Assembly: GCA_958352815.1 (NCBI GenBank)
Contig: CATWQA010000005.1
Span: 20,431 to 84,430 of the forward strand
DNA length: 64,000 nucleotides
Direction of reading: 5' to 3'
DNA from: an uncultured Eubacteriales bacterium
GTDB lineage: Bacteria; Bacillota; Clostridia; Monoglobales; Monoglobaceae
Both the position numbers and the translations under genes were made by a program. This document shows positions 8,213-17,493 of the stretch, piece by piece (the stretch's first letter is position 1; every line of letters begins with the position of its first letter). A model generated the notes under the pieces. The model ran no database searches, had not been told where the DNA came from, and saw only the letters and a list, made by a program, of their open reading frames with translations.

Positions 8213-10120
8213 TTAAAATTCGCTTGGTGGCGATGCTGAACTGTACAATTTTCGTTTAGATGTCGGTTTGGTAGAAGAAGATTCCTTTGATGTTTCTATG
8301 CATTCTGAAGGCTCGACCGGGCTCTCATTCTGATAAACAGTGGATTTGTAAATATCAGTATGGAGGAAAGAACTCGATTTATAATCCATAATTGAAACCT
8401 TGTTAATTTTTTTGCTCATTGGATGCTTTGTGTAATCCAGTTTATTAAGCTTTAGTACATTGTACCCTCTTATGATACACAGAAGTTCTTCGTTTGGAAG
8501 TCTGAGTACCTCATCAGGAGTCAATAGCTTTCTGCGTCCTTGTCCTTCGGTATGACGATACTGCGGAATAACCTGTGCAACCGCCATCGTTTGCCTTACT
8601 GTCATAGTAGTATTGATTTGTATACTCATATCACCTGCACGAACAGAATAAAACGATGCTGTTTCACTATCTGAGCAGCCGAGCATAAGCTGAATATCTG
8701 CATTGCCGAGTATTTCAAGCCACAAATTGTTGGGATATCGGTTCTGCAATTGTCCCAAACTTTGCACTGCCATCATTACTCGAATTTCTCGAGAACGAAT
8801 TACGCTTAGTGTTCTCGCAAAATCACTTCCATCTGCCGCACCTCCGATTTTTCCAATATTATTAAATTCATCTAAGATTAGATTAACTGGCACTTTACAG
8901 CGCTGTTCCGGTGTGGAGTCTGCATACCGTGTCAGTTTGGTAAACAGGAATGAGAAAAAAAGTGAGGAAAGGAATGCCATTGTAGTATTCTGGTCACTTA
9001 ATATAATAAAATATGCACACTTTTGCTTACCCGGAGCTGTAAGGTCAATGTCAGACCGACTTGTAATCGCTGCGACGGATTTGTTTTGAAGAACCTGAAG
9101 TCTGGTGCCCAGCCCAATTATAATACCAGAGCGAACCGTGTCGCTTGCTTGAGCAAATAAATTATATGGAGCCCTTGCCGGATGATCTAATGGCAGCTTT
9201 TCAAACATCGCTGTAAGCTGCCGTTCACTATACTGAGTCAATAACTGGTACACTGCCGGCAGATTCTTCATCTCCGGCGTTCTTGTAGGATCAAAATCCA
9301 CATATAATACCAACGCTTTTAACAGATTGCTCTCACCATTGTCCCAGAAATGATCACCTTTACCGCTGCTTGTGTTGCCGATTATAATGTTCGTTAAATC
9401 CTGTGCAAGGAGAGTGTCACCATGTAAATCAGACATACAGTTCCACGAATCACCATGTTCAGGATGCACTAAATTAAATACTTTTACCTCATATCCATTA
9501 TTTTTAAACAGCATAGCAGTGTCAGAGTAAAGTTCGGCTTTTGGGTCAGTGATTACCACTGATTCATTTCTTTTTATTGCCTGAAAAAGTGCGTTTCGAA
9601 TAATCGCTCGAGATTTCATTGTTCCTGATGCACCAAAAATCGCTATATGACGATTCAGTTTGGTATCCTTAGGCATACACACGGCATTTCCTTTATATTC
9701 ACCCAAAATAACACCGTCCGCCTTCCCGGGTGCTGCAACCTCCAAAACCTCTTTCATTTCTTTTTCAGTCATCCATGATGCTGTTCCGTAAACACCTGTT
9801 TTACTTTTAACAAACCCTCTTGGGTCATAGTCTTTGCCATCAAATTTATCATGAAGTTTGATATATGCAAAAATAGCAGCACCGATTGCTATGATGATAA
9901 GCATTGCTTTCATTCCACTTGCTGTAAATGACTGCCGAAAACATTGTATCATACCCCAGTTCACCATGCTCATTGGACTATCACCAGATATCCCACCAGA
10001 CTCAAGCCAGTTTGCATAATTGTTTAGCAATTGCCCCAGTAAACCGGATAGATATATTAAAGCTGTCAATCCCAGTATGACAATAAGAGCGATTCCCGCA
10101 ACTCTTCGTTTATCATCCAC
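8213..10120 (-). CDS. virD4: VirD4/TraG-type conjugative coupling protein
   Basis: A membrane-anchored ATPase that links the relaxosome to the type IV secretion channel. Two N-terminal membrane segments (about residues 8-30 and 72-92) precede the cytosolic motor domain. The P-loop region reads GASGTMKSR (about 160), with Met where the Walker A motif normally has Gly before Lys. Walker B is LILDEFNNIG (about 413). The segment from FWDNGESNLLKALVLY onward is typical of the Firmicute VirD4 group. Length 635 residues is normal. I chose GTG at 10120 because AGGAGG lies 8 nt upstream; the longer GTG at 10129 overlaps that site. It starts 17 nt after the winged-helix gene and ends in a Ser/Pro-rich tail. 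Confidence 0.92.
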   Translation of the reverse strand: MDDKRRVAGIALIVILGLTALIYLSGLLGQLLNNYANWLESGGISGDSPMSMVNWGMIQCFRQSFTASGMKAMLIIIAIGAAIFAYIKLHDKFDGKDYDPRGFVKSKTGVYGTASWMTEKEMKEVLEVAAPGKADGVILGEYKGNAVCMPKDTKLNRHIAIFGASGTMKSRAIIRNALFQAIKRNESVVITDPKAELYSDTAMLFKNNGYEVKVFNLVHPEHGDSWNCMSDLHGDTLLAQDLTNIIIGNTSSGKGDHFWDNGESNLLKALVLYVDFDPTRTPEMKNLPAVYQLLTQYSERQLTAMFEKLPLDHPARAPYNLFAQASDTVRSGIIIGLGTRLQVLQNKSVAAITSRSDIDLTAPGKQKCAYFIILSDQNTTMAFLSSLFFSFLFTKLTRYADSTPEQRCKVPVNLILDEFNNIGKIGGAADGSDFARTLSVIRSREIRVMMAVQSLGQLQNRYPNNLWLEILGNADIQLMLGCSDSETASFYSVRAGDMSIQINTTMTVRQTMAVAQVIPQYRHTEGQGRRKLLTPDEVLRLPNEELLCIIRGYNVLKLNKLDYTKHPMSKKINKVSIMDYKSSSFLHTDIYKSTVYQNESPVEPSECIETSKESSSTKPTSKRKLYSSASPPSEF

Positions 10121-10136
10121 TGAATTCACCTCCTAA

Positions 10137-11267
10137 TCACAATCCAAGCTCGGATTCTACCAAACTCATTTCAAGAACTTTGATCTTTGCAAGCCCGTTC
10201 AGAAATGCGCGTAAATAATCCGCTTGGAATTCAAAGCATATAACCTCACTGTCATACTGATTTACGGAAATAGCTTCTTTAAATCGGATAAGCCTGGCAA
10301 CGTCGCCATCCAAATGGCATAAAATATATTTATTGTTTATATAAGCGTCATACTCAAATGAACCTAAACCATTTGCCAAACTGTCAGACTCAAACAGAAT
10401 ATCAATCAGCATTTTACTTGCATCTTTCATGCATATAAGCTTTAATAATCTAATCCCGTATTCGTTTAACGGTACAAAATGTATATGCCTATAGATACCG
10501 TCAAATCGAAACTCCAATCTATGATTTGCCTCGTTTACCAACAGTGTATCTAGCAATGTTTTATCAGACTGACCAAACAGTATCGCAGAATCTACGTTGT
10601 TGATTCCGGCATTCATCCTGGCGATTTCAATTAAATTATGCCGAGCCTTAAATTCTCCCATACCATTCCATTTCATAACAGAATTGCGAGTATTATAAAC
10701 TGCAAAACACTTATGATTTGAAAATATTGCACCAACCATACGGGTGAACATTGTTTTGTTCATATCGGAATGACCTATTGATTTCAGGCATCTGGACATA
10801 TAAAATATAGGTTCATTCGGTATGACAGAAATAATCATTTCATTCTGAAGCTTAGGAACCTTGTACGGTTTATATTCCATACCCATTCTCATACACATCG
10901 CTGCAGATTCTGCAATCCGATGATTCCGCTCTACATGTGCAGCATCACCGGAAAACTTATGGTTATTATAGAGATCCAGATATATTACCAGCGCTTTGGG
11001 CGAAATCCATTCCAGTATGGGGAAGGCTGCTTTTGTTAATCTGATTGTTTTCCCGTATCCTTTTCCGGATAGATTAAGGAGTTTACAGGTTATTCTTGCA
11101 CCAGATTCAGAATTATACAAAGTCTGCCGATTTGTAAGCTTATGGACCATTGCCCTGAGCCAACGCTCATTTCCCAACAGCCGAAGTGATGAATATGGAA
11201 ACTCGCCTGTAGCTGAAAGAATGTTAAGCAGACTGCCCGCGTGACTGCCTGGTCGAATATGTATCAT
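10137..11267 (-). CDS. Winged-helix ICE protein, possibly replication-relaxation-like
   Basis: A 376-residue soluble protein. The N-terminal about 75 residues (SGSLLNILS.. and LRAMVHKLTNRQTLYN) look like a winged helix of the replication-relaxation type. The rest is mixed alpha/beta with no motif I can name: there is no HUH, no relaxase tyrosine motif and no P-loop. The ATG overlaps the stop of the preceding 65-aa ORF in an ATGA and has only a weak ribosome-binding site, so it is probably translated by coupling. It sits directly before virD4, where many ICEs keep DNA-processing genes, so it could be a relaxosome accessory factor. That is inference. Confidence 0.7.
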   Translation of the reverse strand: MIHIRPGSHAGSLLNILSATGEFPYSSLRLLGNERWLRAMVHKLTNRQTLYNSESGARITCKLLNLSGKGYGKTIRLTKAAFPILEWISPKALVIYLDLYNNHKFSGDAAHVERNHRIAESAAMCMRMGMEYKPYKVPKLQNEMIISVIPNEPIFYMSRCLKSIGHSDMNKTMFTRMVGAIFSNHKCFAVYNTRNSVMKWNGMGEFKARHNLIEIARMNAGINNVDSAILFGQSDKTLLDTLLVNEANHRLEFRFDGIYRHIHFVPLNEYGIRLLKLICMKDASKMLIDILFESDSLANGLGSFEYDAYINNKYILCHLDGDVARLIRFKEAISVNQYDSEVICFEFQADYLRAFLNGLAKIKVLEMSLVESELGL

Positions 11268-11461
11268 AGCTTTTCACCATCGCTTTGGAGAATTTTTGCG
11301 CCATCATGACTGCTCTCTTTGGCGCATCCTCGTGTTGCATATCGCCCCCAAAATGCTGAGTTCATGCGATTTTGACGCTGATCAAAACAAGTGTAATTTT
11401 TTTTACCCGAAAATCTTCGTTTTTTACACTCGTTTTTCCTGTGCGAAGAACGGTGTTTCAT
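11264..11461 (-). CDS. Small basic protein (65 aa), tentative
   Basis: Begins MKHRSSHRKNECKKRR and is strongly basic throughout. AGGGGGTG lies 7 nt before its ATG, inside the end of the preceding gene (38-nt overlap). Its TGA overlaps the next ATG. It therefore fills the only gap between two operon genes, and its translation would feed the weakly initiated 376-aa gene. It could be a leader ORF with no function of its own. I do not recognise a family. Confidence 0.45.
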   Translation of the reverse strand: MKHRSSHRKNECKKRRFSGKKNYTCFDQRQNRMNSAFWGRYATRGCAKESSHDGAKILQSDGEKL

Positions 11462-12128
11462 ACAGCTTCACCCCCTCATCCGGCATCGTTTTTTCTAACG
11501 ATAGCCACAATATGAAATCTTTCTTAGGAATGACATATATTTCTGTTCTATCACTGCATCCCTGTGCACTGCAGTAGTAATGAGTACATATTTCTGGTCC
11601 GTCATCTGGCATCACATAGAGTGCCACAATATCTGACGCCATATTAATTTCTATATTGTCATGATCACGTTTTTTTCGGTCACTTCTGTTTTTATCATAA
11701 ACATGTCGATATATTAAAACGCAATCTGTATACCGAACAGGTGGAGCAGTTTTGAAAAAATCATACATTGCCGGATATAAAATGGAGCGTATGTAATCAG
11801 CTGATCCAGCACTTTTCTTAGGTAACAGAGCAGGGATTCGTACCGAAAACCAGCCTTCAAATGTAAATCCGATTTCAACAGGAGTACAAATCTTAATGAT
11901 ATTTTCAATTTCTAAACACGCCTGAGGTTTGCCTGTATATGCAGGTAAAACACGTGTAAGTAAAACAGCTTTTTCAGAAGTCTCCTCAAGCTGCATTGCC
12001 TTTTCGTATGCTTCATCAATTTTACCGCTATCATATAAAAAGCGAACATTTTTTATCTGTTCGCTCATTAAATGTATTTTCTTTTCTGCTTTATCCAGCG
12101 TTTTTAGAAATGAATTGCTTTGTCTCAT
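11424..12128 (-). CDS. Conserved ICE accessory protein (234 aa; possibly DUF6100-like)
   Basis: Starts with a helical, coiled-coil-prone segment (residues about 5-60, KTLDKAEKKIHLMSEQIK) and continues into an alpha/beta domain with several aromatic motifs. It has no membrane segment. GGAGGGAGAT lies 7 nt before ATG 12128, so the longer frame from 12197 is not the start. It overlaps the preceding gene by 38 nt. From memory this resembles the DUF6100 group that accompanies VirB4 genes in clostridial ICEs, but I cannot verify that. Function unknown. Confidence 0.7.
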   Translation of the reverse strand: MRQSNSFLKTLDKAEKKIHLMSEQIKNVRFLYDSGKIDEAYEKAMQLEETSEKAVLLTRVLPAYTGKPQACLEIENIIKICTPVEIGFTFEGWFSVRIPALLPKKSAGSADYIRSILYPAMYDFFKTAPPVRYTDCVLIYRHVYDKNRSDRKKRDHDNIEINMASDIVALYVMPDDGPEICTHYYCSAQGCSDRTEIYVIPKKDFILWLSLEKTMPDEGVKLYETPFFAQEKRV

Positions 12129-12651
12129 CGGCAATATCTCCCTCCGAATAGAATAATACTTCCGGTTCATCCTTGCCGCCGTACTCAATAGTAGCAAAAA
12201 GACACGGAGCTTTCGGCAGTTTCAGATTTGCTGCCATTCCTATATGTGGTACTACAATGATATATTTTAAATCTTCATCAGGTCTAAGAAGCTTTAACAG
12301 ATGCTCTTCGCCCTCAAAAAGAGTTACTATTTCATATCCTATATTTTCCTTCAAAAAAAATATTTGAGACGGATATACTGCAGGATAGTGGGCCATTGGG
12401 TCAACTTGATCTATAAATTTCAGTAATACCCATACAGCAAGTATAATCCTTTGATCCGGCTGACACATAGAGTCAAGGCCTAAATAATAACCGCCTTTCA
12501 CATCATCAATCTGATGCTGCTTTTTTAAATTTTTTATAATCTTCAGAGCAACATCAGGTTTCTTTCTTAACATTTTGGTTATCTGAGTTATAGGCAACGC
12601 TCCATACTGTGACAGCCATTTGATTACATATTTCTCATCTTCAAGTAACAT
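12091..12651 (-). CDS. Winged-helix-like ICE protein (186 aa; possibly DUF5697)
   Basis: The N-terminus (DEKYVIKWLSQYGALPITQI, then a second helix pair) is a typical winged-helix DNA-binding layout. The C-terminal half is beta-rich (EIVTLFEGEEHLLKLLRPDEDLKY). AAAGGAGGTG precedes ATG 12651 by 6 nt; the frame also opens at GTG 12660 but that overlaps the ribosome-binding site. I associate this layout with DUF5697 proteins of clostridial mobile elements, unverified. It lies between virB4 and the 234-aa gene and overlaps the latter. Confidence 0.7.
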   Translation of the reverse strand: MLLEDEKYVIKWLSQYGALPITQITKMLRKKPDVALKIIKNLKKQHQIDDVKGGYYLGLDSMCQPDQRIILAVWVLLKFIDQVDPMAHYPAVYPSQIFFLKENIGYEIVTLFEGEEHLLKLLRPDEDLKYIIVVPHIGMAANLKLPKAPCLFATIEYGGKDEPEVLFYSEGDIADETKQFISKNAG

Positions 12652-12804
12652 TTTTTGCACCTCCTTTTGTGAACCAAAAATCTTTATTTATATCAAACTG
12701 CATACCTAACTGAATGTCTGCGATACGTATTTTAATGATAATGCGTATTTTTATGACTATACGTTTTTAGCAATATCAGTGGTTGCTTGTTTGGAAATTT
12801 TATT

Positions 12805-15333
12805 CTATGGCTTTTTACTTTTCTTTCTGTCCTTTAGAATTGCCTCAAGTTCGGCACGGTCTGTTGTAATCATTTCCTGTTCTTCCTTTGAGGCCTTAAT
12901 CACCACAGGAACCTTGTTGTTATTAGAATATACCAATGCCTCGCCTCGCTCAAAACGTGTGATGGAACGCATTTCTGTTTTGGTTAGCTTCAAAACATCC
13001 TGAACATACCTTGCTTCATCAGGTTCAAGATTCAAAATAATCTTATTTTTTGAATTGTTAACAATGGCTCTGCCGTACTTGCCGTCTTCCAAACTGAAAA
13101 AGTCCGACAAATCCTGTGTTGCAGAAATTGCTGCTCCTCCAAAACCTCTTATAGTTTTAAATATGGTCAAACAGAAGTCAGCAGCCTGTTTATTGGAAGA
13201 CGCACCAATTAATTGCCATATCTCATCAATTAAAATAGCTTTTTTCTTTGTTCTATCCGCTTTGATATTATCCCACACATAATCAAGAGCTATCATCATT
13301 CCTACAGGCAGCAATTTTCCTTTTAGCTCTGATAAGTCAAGCACTATATATTTGTTAGATAAATCCACATTTGTTTGCCGATTAAATGATTGAGCAGAGC
13401 CGGTTACAAATCGGCTTACAATGACTGCAATACGTTCAGTCATTGGATTACCCAAAAGATTTTTATGCAAATCGCCGAGTATTGGCATCTTCTTCATTTT
13501 TGGAGGAGAAGCAGACGCATCAACATAAAGTGACTCATTGTCATGTGTGATACCAAACTCGGCATATGTCTTAATCAACGCTTCGTCTAACATTTGTTCT
13601 TCTTCATTTGACATATCAGGGATAAGCAATGAGAAGAAAATCATTAACTGCTGAATCTTTCGGGCCAGCATGGAATCCATTTCGCTATAATCAATCTCAT
13701 CAATTAACTCCATCTCGGGAGTAATAGTATGACGTATCTCCATAACATTGATACAGTGTGGAGAACCGGGAGCAATTTTAATATACTGTCCGCCTATATG
13801 ATTACAAGCTCTTCTGAATTCATGTCCTTTTATAGGAGCTAATATATAGCACTGAATACCTCTCATACGCATACGCAGTGCTAAAAGCTGCATTGTAAAA
13901 GTTTTACCTGCTCCGCTTGTACCCAGCAGGTTTAAATTTGCGTTTTTGTTTTTCTTTGTGTTAAACAAATCCACAATACAAAGTGAATTGTTATGGCGGT
14001 TTACACCAAGCAATACTCCTGTATCATCTGACATTTCAAAGCTTGTGAACATATATGTGGAAGCAGCACCGCTTGTTAAAACATTTCTGCGAGATTTCTT
14101 CTCAAGAAATGGCACGATACTCAAAAAAGGCATAACTGATTTTAATGCAGCCTCTTGCTTAAAACGGCAATCGCTTGTATACATATCCATTGATTTGAGC
14201 ATATCTGTCATTTGCTGTTTTCGCCACATAAGTTCTTCATAGCTTTTTGCCGAAATGGTGATGAATATAGACATATAGAATAAATCCTCATTATTATTTG
14301 CAATACCGTTTTTTATAAAATAACCTGATTGAATTGAGTTGGTTAATTCCTCAAAATCGGTACTGGTATCCTGCATACTCTTTAACTTGGTACGGTTCAG
14401 TCTGATACGCTGCGCAACCTTATCAATGGTCTTGCTTCTATTTTCTCGCCGCAGATGTACATCAACATCAATTCCTTCGCCAGCATTTATGAGAGATGAC
14501 ATCCACCCAGCACGAACTGCACTTGGATATCCATCACCTTTTATGTAAAGGAAAGAGTAGTATAAGCCATCCATAATAATGTAATTACTGTGATTCAGTG
14601 CAATTCCCCTTGGAGCTATAAAGTTCACCATTTTTATATGTGGAACAGGATCAATTCCTATAACTTTATTTTTTGCTGCCATAGTATCTATTACAACACG
14701 ATTGACTCTCGATGAAAATGGTTCGTCAACACATGATCTGCGGTTGAAAAACATATATAGTATCTCGGCAGCTGCTTCATCAGGATCTTTGGGTTGGAGT
14801 ATGGTATTTCCGCACTGCAAAAAATATGCTCTTGCTGTTTGTTCAGCAGTTTGCAGTGCGCCATATATTTTCCCTAAATCATCGCTGTCAGTACGATGAA
14901 GTTCCTCATACTGAAATATAAGAAAAAAACGTCGTGTTAAAGCTTCACGGCTTCCGACGTCTTTAATTAACTTGATATAACCTTCACCAAGATGTTTGCA
15001 TTGTTCATTATCTTCAGATTCAAGTTCTTTTGTCACCATGGAAACGTGCTTGTCGGAGTCAGCTTTCCTTGTAATACTCTTAAACTGAAGCTGCATTGGT
15101 GAAATTTTAAGCCAACTTGCAAATGAGGAAATAATTCCAAATTGTTCTTCACTTGAACGGAGCATAAAATTGATTGGCTCTATTTCTAAAATTTTTATGT
15201 ATCTTCCATCGGTGGTTTCTATGACACCGTAATTTATATCTTTAACAGGTATAAAATCTTGTACAAACTCAAGTTTTTCCGGCTTCCTTTTTTGTTTTGC
15301 CTTTTTTTCTCTTTTTGGGCCGGTCTTGGCCAT
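12805..15333 (-). CDS. virB4: VirB4-family conjugation ATPase
   Basis: The motor ATPase that powers pilus or channel assembly of the type IV secretion system. Walker A is GTSGAGKT (about residue 476) and Walker B is AILIDEIWQ (about 699). The downstream ISATQDLSDFF segment is the conserved motif after Walker B. Length 842 residues is normal. The N-terminus is basic (KTGPKREKKAKQKRKPEK). I chose ATG 15333 because residues before it lie within the prgI overlap and look unrelated to the family; the ribosome-binding site there (GGGTGGGAT) is weak, in line with coupling to prgI. It ends 153 nt before the next gene, a gap with AAATACG-type repeats but no clear terminator. Confidence 0.95.
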   Translation of the reverse strand: MAKTGPKREKKAKQKRKPEKLEFVQDFIPVKDINYGVIETTDGRYIKILEIEPINFMLRSSEEQFGIISSFASWLKISPMQLQFKSITRKADSDKHVSMVTKELESEDNEQCKHLGEGYIKLIKDVGSREALTRRFFLIFQYEELHRTDSDDLGKIYGALQTAEQTARAYFLQCGNTILQPKDPDEAAAEILYMFFNRRSCVDEPFSSRVNRVVIDTMAAKNKVIGIDPVPHIKMVNFIAPRGIALNHSNYIIMDGLYYSFLYIKGDGYPSAVRAGWMSSLINAGEGIDVDVHLRRENRSKTIDKVAQRIRLNRTKLKSMQDTSTDFEELTNSIQSGYFIKNGIANNNEDLFYMSIFITISAKSYEELMWRKQQMTDMLKSMDMYTSDCRFKQEAALKSVMPFLSIVPFLEKKSRRNVLTSGAASTYMFTSFEMSDDTGVLLGVNRHNNSLCIVDLFNTKKNKNANLNLLGTSGAGKTFTMQLLALRMRMRGIQCYILAPIKGHEFRRACNHIGGQYIKIAPGSPHCINVMEIRHTITPEMELIDEIDYSEMDSMLARKIQQLMIFFSLLIPDMSNEEEQMLDEALIKTYAEFGITHDNESLYVDASASPPKMKKMPILGDLHKNLLGNPMTERIAVIVSRFVTGSAQSFNRQTNVDLSNKYIVLDLSELKGKLLPVGMMIALDYVWDNIKADRTKKKAILIDEIWQLIGASSNKQAADFCLTIFKTIRGFGGAAISATQDLSDFFSLEDGKYGRAIVNNSKNKIILNLEPDEARYVQDVLKLTKTEMRSITRFERGEALVYSNNNKVPVVIKASKEEQEMITTDRAELEAILKDRKKSKKP

Positions 15334-15661
15334 ATTTATATCCCACCCTTCTGAAATGTAATATTCTTCTACTGAGTAAATAACGGAATATGTGCCCGGT
15401 ATACTGAAATAAAGAATCTCCATCGATTCCCATCATTGCAATAACTGCCAGTGGGATTATTGTGATTGTCATAACAACAATACGAATTGTCCCAGGCATA
15501 GGAATAAGCATTAATTCCGGATAGCCTATAAGAATAACCACTATAGCTGCTTCAATTGCATTTCTCGGTTCCAGCATTCCTCCAAATATTTTCCCTGAAT
15601 CAGTATAATTTGCCGGTATGGCATAAATATTGTTATATTCTTTCTCTTCCAATTTATTCAC
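15269..15661 (-). CDS. prgI: PrgI-family membrane protein of the T4SS (VirB3-like position)
   Basis: A 130-residue protein with two adjacent membrane segments (about residues 34-54 and 58-78) and a very basic tail (RPKKRKKGKTKK). This matches the PrgI family, which precedes virB4 in Gram-positive conjugative elements and corresponds in position to VirB3. It starts at GTG 15661, two bases after the stop of the preceding hydrolase gene, and overlaps virB4 by 65 nt. The whole stretch is therefore tightly coupled. Confidence 0.85.
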   Translation of the reverse strand: MNKLEEKEYNNIYAIPANYTDSGKIFGGMLEPRNAIEAAIVVILIGYPELMLIPMPGTIRIVVMTITIIPLAVIAMMGIDGDSLFQYTGHIFRYLLSRRILHFRRVGYKYGQDRPKKRKKGKTKKEAGKT

Positions 15662-15665
15662 CTGC

Positions 15666-17432
15666 TTACCTGTAAATTGTGGCAGTTGTTTTATATCGTC
15701 CTAATTTAAGAGCTTCAGAGTGTGTTTTTACAAATATGTCCACACGATGTATGTCATTAAATTCAGGACCGCCACGATCTTCTACAGTATATATATTCCC
15801 GTTAATCATAAGCTTTGTACCAAATGGATACTGACTCGACATTGCAACCATCCCAACAGCCAAAGGTTTTCCGCTTGCTGACATAGCTAAACTATTCCCA
15901 TTACACTGATAGCATGGACAATAATGCGTTACTTCTACCTCAAGTGTATAAGAATCACCTTGAGGCAGATCCATTTCTCCAGAAACAGCAGCATTATAAT
16001 CTACATTTTTAGGTCGCCGCAAAACAAGTGATGATTCATAACTTGGACTATTTAACACAACGCCGCTGCCACTGGATGAATGAACCCACATCCGTTCACC
16101 GTTTGTACCGTAACCTGCAAACATAAGAACATGATTCCAACCTCCGCCTCCGGAGCCTGCTAAGAAACCCAGATCTCCGATTTGCAGATCGGATGAAGAA
16201 ACAGCGGTTGTCTTAGGATACTGTCCGCCGGTACCATCACCGATATGTATCCCAAGAGCTGTATCATATATCCATGTTGTAAATCCACTGCAATCCAATC
16301 CGAATGGTCGGATTGTACCTGAACTTGATGAGCCGGCAGCTGTAACCAATTTAGGAGTATTCCATTCATCGTTCCAGCCTGCAGGGCTTTTCCCGCCCCA
16401 AAAGTATGGGACTTTCCCAACAAGCGAAAGACCCGTTTCAAGGAGAAGTCTTCGCACTCCTGTTACATTTTGACTATTTACATAGGCAATTAGTTCAGCA
16501 TCGGTTAAAGGTACACTCTGACCTGTTCCTAAAGACCCATATAGTGTCTTTTTTAAAGCGTTTGCCATATTGTTTATTACTTCACCATATGTTGTATTAA
16601 ACTGATTGTAAGCCGCATTTTCATCAATTCCAAATGCCTCAGTTATAATTGCATTATCAAATGGATGAATTGTACATTGAATATAAGTTACCGTCTGAGT
16701 TGTTTGTGTACCATCTGAGCCTGTTATAGTTTTTTCTCCTGTTTTCTCTTCGTATGTAACAGGGAACATACGATCAGCAACAGCATTCATTTTCGAAATC
16801 ATATCTTCTTTACTTGTATTCCTTTGCTGCATAGAAGCGGAGTAAGCTGAAAGTATATAACATGTATCATAACCCGCAGAACTTTGAGCATAGTTTATAA
16901 GTGCTTCCATGGATAAATCATAATCATATCCACCGGAAGAAATAATGTTTTCAACTTTGGAAAATGACGTATTATAACCATTTTCAATCACCTCTGAAAC
17001 TACAGGTACAAGCTCATTGTAGCTTGAATCAATTGTTGCGCCCTCCGCTGGTTTGGTACCATTTGTACCAAATACACTATCAGTAACGATAGAGGGAAGG
17101 GAAACAATCAATACTATAAAAAAAACAAGACACAAGCATATACAAATCAATACTTTAAATAAGGTGTGCCGCATAGACCATGCCGCAGCAATCGCCGCAC
17201 CAACAGGTCCGCCTGCGGCTGTGCCTGTTGCAATTTCAGCAACTGCTTTTCCACCCTCAACACCTGCTTTAACAGTTGCCGCAGCAGCGGTGGCTGTTGC
17301 CTCTGCACCTTTAACCGCCGTTTCCTTTGCTGCTGTTTTCCCAGCCTGTTTTGCAGCATTTGCCATTTGTTTAGCCGCCCCGGCATAATTATCGGAGCCT
17401 TCGCCAAACTGATTTTTTTGTTCATCTGCCAT
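15666..17432 (-). CDS. Conjugation cell-wall hydrolase with NlpC/P60 and 3D domains
   Basis: A 588-residue protein that opens the peptidoglycan for the conjugation channel. Residues 1-85 are Ala/Lys-rich and cytosolic. One membrane anchor lies at about 90-118. About 130-330 is a helical linker region. The NlpC/P60 domain has its catalytic Cys in LDCSGFTTW (about 380) and His in GWNHVLMFAG. The C-terminal 3D domain (about 495-588) carries VEDRGG and VDIF, the Asp residues that give the fold its name. Many Gram-positive hydrolases of this system have a lysozyme domain plus NlpC; the 3D partner here suggests lytic transglycosylase activity instead. ATG 17432 follows AAAGGAGG; the upstream frame lacks a site. 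Confidence 0.9.
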   Translation of the reverse strand: MADEQKNQFGEGSDNYAGAAKQMANAAKQAGKTAAKETAVKGAEATATAAAATVKAGVEGGKAVAEIATGTAAGGPVGAAIAAAWSMRHTLFKVLICICLCLVFFIVLIVSLPSIVTDSVFGTNGTKPAEGATIDSSYNELVPVVSEVIENGYNTSFSKVENIISSGGYDYDLSMEALINYAQSSAGYDTCYILSAYSASMQQRNTSKEDMISKMNAVADRMFPVTYEEKTGEKTITGSDGTQTTQTVTYIQCTIHPFDNAIITEAFGIDENAAYNQFNTTYGEVINNMANALKKTLYGSLGTGQSVPLTDAELIAYVNSQNVTGVRRLLLETGLSLVGKVPYFWGGKSPAGWNDEWNTPKLVTAAGSSSSGTIRPFGLDCSGFTTWIYDTALGIHIGDGTGGQYPKTTAVSSSDLQIGDLGFLAGSGGGGWNHVLMFAGYGTNGERMWVHSSSGSGVVLNSPSYESSLVLRRPKNVDYNAAVSGEMDLPQGDSYTLEVEVTHYCPCYQCNGNSLAMSASGKPLAVGMVAMSSQYPFGTKLMINGNIYTVEDRGGPEFNDIHRVDIFVKTHSEALKLGRYKTTATIYR

Positions 17433-17459
17433 GCGGTACACCTCCTTTATATATAAACA

Positions 17460-17485
17460 GACAGCCAAAGTTCAGTTTGACTGTC
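17460..17485 (-). terminator. Intercistronic hairpin between virB6-like and hydrolase genes
   Basis: GACAGTCAAA-N6-TTTGGCTGTC on the minus strand (10 bp, one G-U) followed by TGTTTATATAT. It has a poor U-tract, so it may be a processing or stability hairpin more than a terminator. Confidence 0.5.
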
Positions 17486-17493
17486 CGATTGTT

